A DNA stretch of 23,854 nt from Chara braunii (Eukaryota; Streptophyta; Charophyceae; Charales; Characeae). Positions 18,003 through 23,854 of this stretch are shown in pieces. Each line of letters begins with the position of its first letter. Within the stretch, counting starts at the first letter, position 1. The notes beneath the pieces are model-generated. The model did not search any database, was not told the DNA's origin, and worked only from the letters and a program-made list of their open reading frames with translations. A program made the position numbers and the translations under genes. Location: NCBI GenBank assembly GCA_003427395.1, contig BFEA01000448.1:443255-467108 (forward strand). Reading direction: 5' to 3'.

Positions 18003-18160
18003 GACCGGCAGCCGGTCCAACGGTTCGGATTGTCGCGCGATCTTAAGACCTTAAGATTGCACGACGATCCTGGCCACCCACCCTGTCTGACGGCCTGGAT
18101 CATCGCATGATCTTAAAGTCTTCAGATTGCGCGACAATCCGAACCGTCCGGTCGGTAGGA
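18003..18160. repeat. Long imperfect inverted repeat, 55-bp arms
   Basis: The arm 18021-18075 pairs with 18092-18146 around a 16-bp spacer: 46 of 55 positions match by hand alignment, with the outer 18 bp (CGGTTCGGATTGTCGCGC) perfect. GC-rich pairing (CCGGTC/GACCGG) extends outward. The left arm itself holds a perfect palindrome ATCTTAAG-AC-CTTAAGAT. No terminal duplication was identified, so it may be an internal foldback of the surrounding DNA element or a separate MITE. Confidence 0.8.
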
Positions 18161-18562
18161 CCACGAACGGCCCCGATTGCTGATTTCTCACGTTACGGAT
18201 TTCTATACGTGTAGGAATAGACCTCAATTTGAAATCGGGGAAGAAAAAAAGCGCATGGTGGGTGGTAAACTTTGGGCATGTGTACGGCCGGGCATGGGTG
18301 GATGAAAATTGGTTGTGGTTGCGCACGTGGAGAAAATTTAGGCCTGGGTGTGGCTGGGTAGGGGTAAGGATTCTACTGCAGATGCTGGGTGAACTGGGCA
18401 CGGGTAGAACCAAATTAATTACCTTGGGTGGGGTGGGTCTGGGTGGGAAGAGAAAAATTGACGTGGGTGGCACTGGGTGCGGGTACACATGATATATCAA
18501 GGCTTGGATTGGGTCGGATATGGGTGGCAGGAAAAATTCGTTTGGCGACCTCTGCCGAGCAC

Positions 18563-18717
18563 CATGTAGGAGAGGATGTTGTAGGCGAGGAGAGAGCTTT
18601 CATTGCCAGTTGACTTCATTGTTTTGCTCTTATTTGGTGTATCTTATGTCGCATTCTGGTCTTCAATGGGATGATGCTACTTCGTTTCTGGCATTCGGTT
18701 CACTCATTTTCCTTGCA
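18563..18717 (+). repeat. Right part of the split element 2 LTR
   Basis: Matches 9311-9506 with GGCGAGGAGAGAGCTTTCATTG, CAGTTGACTTCATTGT and ATGGGATGATGCTA, lacking two short blocks present there. It ends TTGCA at 18713-18717. The following GTTGGAACTC faintly resembles a primer site, so it could be a 5' LTR of yet another copy rather than the 3' LTR of element 2. An A30 run starts at 18728. Confidence 0.78.
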
Positions 18718-18726
18718 GTTGGAACT

Positions 18727-18760
<34 letters not shown>

Positions 18761-20503
18761 AGAGCCGTTGGACCAAGGTCGGACCAGGTAGAGATGGACA
18801 CCAGGGCCTTAAACAGTAGCTACTAGCTACTGTACACACCCCTTCAATCACAAAACAGCGAGAGAAAAACAAAGTTTGCATGGAAATCATTCATGTAACA
18901 ATCCAGAGTGTCCGAAGTTCCAAACAGTTCAGACAATGCAAGGAAAGGGGGGGAAGAAACTTTGGGAAAGAACAAGGGGGAAAAGAAAAAGCAGAACAAG
19001 ACAAGAAAACAACAAAAAAAAAAGTGACACATACACACCACGAAGAGTTCCTAAAAGCAACAACCATTCATTGCTGCCGGAAAACTAGAAAACACAACTC
19101 CAAAAAACTTCCAGAAAAAAAAAAACAAGGAAAGACAGCGAAAAACACGAGTTAGAACTTCCTAAAATTAACAACAACCATTGCTGCGGGACAAACTAGA
19201 AAAAAGAATTGTTGTTGCATTCACAACAAATCTTATGGTATCCTCTACCTACATGTAAAATGCAGGAAGTGCTCCCTACGCTAACAACACCAAGCAGCGA
19301 ACAACAAGGCTATTCATTCATCCCTCCCTCTGCGAGAATAACCTCCCACCGATCCTCCCAACCACCAGTTCACACGAACCTAAGTTGACGAAGCTACCAT
19401 CCAAGTCTCGTGAGCCTGCAAGTGCACCTTGTCAAGGTGGCCTTCCGCTTTGCTACCGGCCCAGGACCAAATCGAAAAGCTTTTACCGCATAAACCAGTA
19501 AGAGCTATGCTCTACTTCGGGTGAACTCATCGTTTAAGGCTATTGCTGTTGTGCCTGACACCATTCTTCAGCAAGATGAGGAAGAACGGCCGGGGGGGAG
19601 GGGGGGAGGGGGGGAAGGGGGGCAGTGGTTTCCCGATCTCCTCTCCCCTCTGAAAGCACAACATCAGATTAGCTCATTCCGACTCCTTGCTCTCTTCACC
19701 ATCAGACATATGACTTATGAGCCCTTGGCATACCTTCGACCATCCGTCCATCCATCATGTTTCCCTCCAATGAACACCGCACATGTCCGATCAAGTAGCA
19801 ACTATCCCATCAACAGCGTACATTCGTAACCAACTCTCATAGGGACACAAAGGACAAACGAGACACGCTACGACAAGTAACCCCCACAGAGCTCATAAGA
19901 ATGCATTCAATGCAGTGATCCCTTTCCTCGACTTACGTGAGGACACTCTCGCTTCAGCTCTTTTCGAATCCACACCTACATTGCAAACAATAGGACCGCC
20001 GGCAAGTAGTCAGGACCACAAAACGTTCTGCTCTGCTCTTAAACCACCGCTGCCTCCATGCGCCCCAAAAGCACTCGCCTGAGAACCGGAGGGCTGTGGA
20101 GCGAACAAAATCAGCCGGCCATGTGATGGACACCCCGACAAGCTCGGCCCACAGCACCAAATCCCACCGCTGAGCCTGTATCACAGGTTCGGTCTGTTTC
20201 TTCTTGGGAAACATCGACTGGGCCTGCCGTAGGTTCGGACACTGTGATCCAAATGCTACCACCGTACCTGAGGGCTTCGTGGTCGGGCTTGGAAGATGGC
20301 GGTGGTCGTCTAAGATAGGCAAACAGCCATTCTCCTTCACAGTCCAAGACCCCCCACTCTGTCATCACATCATGTTCCCTCCCCTCCTCAACAGCTCCCT
20401 CGAAATTCAGTATGCTGCCGTGGATCGATCACCCAACCCTAACCTTTTACAATGCATGCTCTACAAGTAACTCTTTGTAGATGTTCGCCACTCACAACAG
20501 ACT
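18718..20503. other. No gene supported; A-rich sequence, possibly 3' flank of the exchanger gene
   Basis: It contains A30 (18728-18757), A/G-rich low complexity (18840-19210) with an about 113-bp diverged direct repeat (TTCCTAAAA...ATTGCTGC at about 19045 and 19158), and a G-quadruplex motif (19592-19622). Open frames on both strands lack recognisable domains. Its minus strand would be the 3' untranslated or downstream region of the exchanger gene. Confidence 0.5.
19592..19622 (+). other. G-quadruplex-forming motif
   Basis: Four runs of 7, 7, 7 and 6 G separated by A, A and AA. Loops of one or two bases predict a very stable parallel quadruplex. As the motif lies on the strand opposite to the exchanger gene, a transcript running this far would carry C runs. 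Confidence 0.85.
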
Positions 20504-20761
20504 GGTGAGTTCATCCTAAGCCCCCATCCCCATGGTGAGTTCACCCTAAGCCCCCATCCCCACCACCACAATATTTCTCGGGAAACGCTCACATAGCCTC
20601 TACACACAATATTTCTCGGGAAACGCTCACATGGCCTCTGCACAAAGAACTGCATAACTCACACATGTAGTAGTAGGGAAACCGTACCCGAATATTTGTA
20701 GCTTATCCCCTCCAAGAACTAATTGGCATTTGTAGCTTATCCCCTCCACGAGCGAATGCAT
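20504..20761. repeat. Three consecutive short tandem duplications
   Basis: Units of 30 bp (20504-20533, 20534-20563; 2 mismatches), 38 bp (20570-20607, 20608-20645; about 3 mismatches) and 34 bp (20694-20727, 20728-20761; ATTTGTAGCTTATCCCCTCC conserved). Each is an independent two-copy duplication with similar divergence. Confidence 0.9.
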
Positions 20762-20922
20762 TGTGGGTGCATTGGTGAAGCCGACTGCTGGTCGGACGAT
20801 ATACAATCAGGAACATGCATGCAGATTTTGCTCGCATTACAAATCCAGTAAGGAAGAAAGGAAAGAAGGAATCCAAGTAATCAATATGGGTGCATCATCG
20901 AGATCCGATCCGATGTTGCCTC

Positions 20923-22308
20923 TTAACTTACATGCCCACTGCCAAGAATGGGTAACAACCCCGCAACTCCAAGGAGACGCAAGGTGATGAAACAGCTATA
21001 TATCAGCAGAAGTCCAATGCCCAATCCTTTTGTCAGACGCATCTGATTTGAGAGTAGAGTGAACGCTGCAAAAGACATGCCTCCCATAAGGAATGCCATG
21101 GTCACAAATATTGTAGTCTTTCCATCGTCAGCGCCTAAAGGGATCACAAATGCATGAGGGCGAGTCCTCCAACTCGACAAAGCCAAGCTTGCTCCGATTC
21201 CGATCAGACAGTTAAACATCGGCCCTGCATAGCTCGCAGACACAGCCATCTGCGCCCCAGGGCCCCCGCTCTTCGCGAGTGTGAGATTGGAAACCACATC
21301 TCCAATTGAGTTACCCCAGGCAAGCACCGTCACACCAAGTATTGTCGCGTCGATTCCCAAGATATTGCCGATGGCGACAAGGACTGCGACAAGCTCATTT
21401 GCGAGAACATAGAACCAGACGATACTCATAACAAACCCAACACATACCCAAGGGAATGCCCACCGATCTGGCGGTCCACCTCCCATATCGGTAAACCTTG
21501 CAGAACTTGTGTCACTTCGCGTAGCAACCATAGCCAGCAACCCCATAACGACACCTGAGAGGATAGCGGTTGCCCACGTCCGCCCGTCCTCCCACGTAAA
21601 GGTGCGGGTGACCACAGCAAGGGTGAACATCAATGGAGCGAGTGTTGCACTTGTGATAAACACATGGCGAGACCACCGCTCCTCTTCCAGGCATGGAATC
21701 GTCAAGCGTCGGGGCATGATCAGCGGCACAGCGAGAGCCTTCTTCAACCCTTTCCTGAAACCGAAGTTAAGTCTTCGCCACGCTGATGCTAAGCTAGACT
21801 CGGTCGCCCTCGTTGAATCCTCCTCCATCCAGCCCCACAAAGGCCTTGGGTTAGACCATCCATAATCCCAGCCATCGGCATGTCTCTGCTTTTGCGCATA
21901 AATGGCCACATGGGCAGTCCACATCCACTGTGGCAACGCATTTCCCGCACACCTCGAACTGACATCATCTGGGGCTGGTGTGGGGAACATCGTAAGGCCC
22001 CGAACTTCTTCCACAGAGGCATCTTCCTCCAACAAAAACTGCCCGGTACCTCCCCCCAGCAATGTGTGATACTCGTCACCCTCATCAAAGTCTATCCACC
22101 CACCTTTGAACGGGTCTGTTGCTGCCAGATTACCCGATGTGAAAGGCTGAAGCAGCCACCACTCCGTCGATCCCGGGGTCTTGTTCCTCGCCCACTTGGC
22201 AAAAGCCTCTGAGCTAGCAACAGTCACCGCGTACGCTATGTAAAGCGATAAGAAGGCAAGTGTGCCCCATACTGTCACTCGGCCCACAAAAATGATTATG
22301 AACAGACC
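20923..22308 (-). CDS. Cation/calcium exchanger (CCX/NCLX type), C-terminal exon, partial
   Basis: Membrane antiporter that moves Ca2+ or other cations against Na+, K+ or H+. The exon encodes about 460 residues: a hydrophobic start (GLFIIIFVGRVTVW, one or two helices), a hydrophilic loop of about 150 residues with acidic stretches, the LTIP/W motif that precedes the second half, then helices with the alpha-2 repeat: ILGVTVLAWGNSIGDVV, SYAGPMFNCLIG (GNSIGD at about 21297-21314). These are the signature of the CCX/NCLX branch of the Ca2+/cation antiporter superfamily. The alpha-1 repeat is not in the window, so the gene is partial. The exon start is set by a pyrimidine tract plus CAG acceptor just upstream; there is no ATG. 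It ends at TAA 20923-20925, six bases after a possible GTAAGT donor. Confidence 0.9.
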   Translation of the reverse strand, partial: GLFIIIFVGRVTVWGTLAFLSLYIAYAVTVASSEAFAKWARNKTPGSTEWWLLQPFTSGNLAATDPFKGGWIDFDEGDEYHTLLGGGTGQFLLEEDASVEEVRGLTMFPTPAPDDVSSRCAGNALPQWMWTAHVAIYAQKQRHADGWDYGWSNPRPLWGWMEEDSTRATESSLASAWRRLNFGFRKGLKKALAVPLIMPRRLTIPCLEEERWSRHVFITSATLAPLMFTLAVVTRTFTWEDGRTWATAILSGVVMGLLAMVATRSDTSSARFTDMGGGPPDRWAFPWVCVGFVMSIVWFYVLANELVAVLVAIGNILGIDATILGVTVLAWGNSIGDVVSNLTLAKSGGPGAQMAVSASYAGPMFNCLIGIGASLALSSWRTRPHAFVIPLGADDGKTTIFVTMAFLMGGMSFAAFTLLSNQMRLTKGLGIGLLLIYSCFITLRLLGVAGLLPILGSGHVS

Positions 22309-22345
22309 CTGACCACAGATGAGGGGGAACAAAAAAACAAACAAA
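22309..22345 (-). promoter_or_regulatory. Splice acceptor of the exchanger exon
   Basis: On the minus strand a T-rich stretch (TTTGTTTGTTTTTTTGTTCC) runs into CTCATCTGTGGTCAG ending at 22309. The codon frame after it is GGT-CTG-TTC (phase 0), giving a hydrophobic helix. The open frame continues upstream only by chance. Confidence 0.8.
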
Positions 22346-22787
22346 GCAACAGAACAAGTTCAGATCGGTACTTATATGAAAGAACGAATCCCTATCCATG
22401 CACACTTTGTCATGCTCGTGCCAAAGTCGCAGGCACCACCACACAATAATCATATTGGGCTAGCATAAACCTGGCCGAATTTTTATTTTATTTATAGTTT
22501 ATAGTACTTTATACATATCAATCAAAGTTATCAAACACTATAATTCGAATTACATAAATCAGAGATTCAATGGATTTAATGGATATATACAAATCAATGA
22601 AATCATACATGCAAGCGCACATCGTTCTGGTTCGCCGACCGTGGGCGCTCAAGCGGACCCCGACCGTGCAGCGGGTGTCGATTCATCCCTCTATCGCCCC
22701 CAGCAAAAATGGTGTTGCCGCCCCAAAAAAAGTTTCGCCGGCCGCGCTCAAGAGGGGCCCGAAACGAATTTGAATTTCGTTTTTGTT

Positions 22788-22877
22788 GTAGGTCGAAACT
22801 GGACGGGCTTGGGGGGCCGTTTCTTGGTCCTCGTAGGTCGAAACTGGAAGGGCGTCGGGGGACAGTTTTTCTGTCGT
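22788..22877. repeat. 45-bp tandem duplication
   Basis: GTAGGTCGAAACTGGA starts at 22788 and 22833; the copies share the GGGC..GGGGG.C.GTTTTT framework with several changes. The surrounding 22346-22960 shows no exon of the exchanger and is probably intron or upstream sequence. Confidence 0.7.
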
Positions 22878-22959
22878 TGGTGCAGGCTGCCTCCAGTCCA
22901 GCTCAAGGAAGCAGCGCCGTCAGTCGCCCTCTACGAGCTCCGGAGTGACCATCACCGAC

Positions 22960-23520
22960 TTTGATCATCCTCGAAGGTGAGTCTTCACCATCCTTCCTGC
23001 CCTCCCTCGAACTCACCTCCTCCTCCACGTCTTCATCCTCTTCGTCCTCTCCTCCTTGTCCATCTCTCCTCCTCCTCGTCACGGTGTCGTCCTTTTTCTT
23101 TTCCCATAGTATGGAAGTTGGAAACTCTTCTTTCTTGTCGCGACCTCCTCCATNTCCTCGTCACGGTGTCGTCCTTTTTCTTTTCCCATAGTATGGAAGT
23201 TGGAAACTCTTCTTTCTTGTCGCGACCTCCTCCATCTCTCCTCCTCCTCATCACTTCCTCCTCAATCTCTTCTCATCCTCGCCGCCTCCTGCATCTCTTC
23301 TCCTCCTCTCTCGTCATTTCCTCCTCCATGTCAGCTTCCTCCTCCTCTTCTCCTCTCCTCCTCCTCGCCCTCCTCCATCTCTCCTCGTCAAGGTCTTGTC
23401 ACCTTTTCGTATGTAAGCTTCGAGTAGCGTTGGTATCTCCTCCTCTTCCCTTCCTCATCCATCTTTCCTCCTCCATATCTGGTCGTCCTCCTCCTCCACC
23501 CCTCAACCTCCATCTTTCAC
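22960..23520. repeat. Pyrimidine-rich tract with duplicated segment around an N
   Basis: TCCTCC-type simple sequence. About 80 bp (23079-23153) recurs at 23161-23235 on either side of an N at 23154, probably two overlapping contig ends laid end to end and not a true duplication. Part of it also appears at 15312-15498 through the mate-pair artefact. From 23521 to 23854 no gene is supported. Confidence 0.75.
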
Positions 23521-23854
23521 CCTTGTGGCATACTACACAGCCACACGGGCCTGTAGGGCCCGACCAGATGGAAAATAAGTGTAATGACCCGCCAAAAACA
23601 CAGACTGAGAACACTGGTGATTTCTGGGACTTGCCACTGGAATGAATGCCTGCTGAAATTCCCGCATTCTGCTGTGATTTCCATGTCTGTGTGTGTGCGT
23701 GCCTGCTGGTTTCCATGCCTGTCTGAGTGCTTGTCGGCTGAGTGTGTGTGTGACCCGCAAGGGTACTTGTTGGTTGAAGGGCCCCGCAGGGCCGGTACTT
23801 ACCTGTGGCCGTGACTTTGAGGGTTGCAGGGGGGGAAACACTCAAGTAGCGGGG

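Larger units (their letters stand above)
13521..18554. mobile_element. 5.0-kb inverted-repeat DNA element (hAT-like, no transposase seen)
   Basis: Inserted into an LTR whose uninterrupted relative is at 9236-9506. The ends are GAGAGGTCGCCAA (13521-13533) and, inward from the right, CAGAGGTCGCCAA (18554 back to 18542): 12 of 13 identical, only the outermost base differing. CCGAGCAC flanks both sides (13513-13520, 18555-18562); counting G before it the match is 9 bp. An 8-bp duplication with CAGAG-type ends suits hAT; 9 bp would suit Mutator-like elements. Both subterminal regions are crowded with GCTGGGTG/GGGTGCGGGTA motifs in one orientation. No transposase domain was recognised. The length is uncertain because of an assembly artefact at 15311-15604. 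Confidence 0.8.

Noticed and set aside
19954-20340. 128-codon minus-strand open frame downstream of the exchanger
   Set aside because: No domain, unusual composition, no splice evidence; probably untranslated sequence.
23079-23235. CRISPR-like direct repeats
   Set aside because: Only two copies around an N in a eukaryotic context; no spacer pattern.

Overview
The window looks like a repeat-dense intergenic region from the nuclear genome of a plant-lineage eukaryote. Pieces of two related Ty3/gypsy chromovirus-type retrotransposons, both primed from initiator-Met tRNA, fill most of the left half. A spliced gene for a cation/calcium exchanger of the CCX/NCLX type lies on the minus strand at the right. 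A charophyte green alga such as Chara would fit, but that is inference; no marker in the window fixes the species. There is no bacterial-style gene organisation.

Layout: 1-1154 holds divergent tandem duplications with no convincing gene. 1155-9235 is Ty3/gypsy element 1: a stub of the 5' LTR, the primer binding site, a leader rich in TGACGTGGC motifs, gag, a gag/pol junction with a candidate -1 frameshift signal, then protease, RT, RNase H, integrase, a chromodomain-like tail and the 3' LTR. It is dead. About sixteen in-frame stops interrupt it, and nearly all are explained by C-to-T change of CAA, CAG or CGA codons. Its gag is also split by a polyadenylated, truncated copy of U2 snRNA with a 10-bp direct repeat on either side. 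9236-12558 is element 2: a related LTR and primer site, then only integrase and chromodomain remnants. These are broken by a nested pair of small inverted-repeat transposons (each with a perfect 8-bp target duplication), a mitochondrial-type large-subunit rRNA fragment and an unidentified insert.

12559-13448 is mainly a 180-bp tandem duplication. 13449-13520 and 18563-18717 are two halves of another copy of the element 2 LTR. They are split by a 5.0-kb inverted-repeat DNA element (13521-18554) with an 8- or 9-bp target duplication, hAT-like and without a visible transposase. Inside it are CT arrays, a purine-rich tract, a tandemly duplicated hairpin unit and a 55-bp-arm inverted repeat. It also contains an assembly artefact: untrimmed Nextera mate-pair junction adapters at 15369-15406 and 15500-15530, joining sequence copied from about 23.16 kb and 14.8 kb.

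18718-20922 has no gene that I can support; it holds an A30 run, a G-quadruplex motif and three consecutive short tandem duplications. 20923-22308 (minus) is the C-terminal exon of the exchanger, the only gene here that looks intact. Its upstream exons are not visible in the window. 22309-23854 is probably intron or upstream sequence, pyrimidine-rich, with a duplicated segment around an N.
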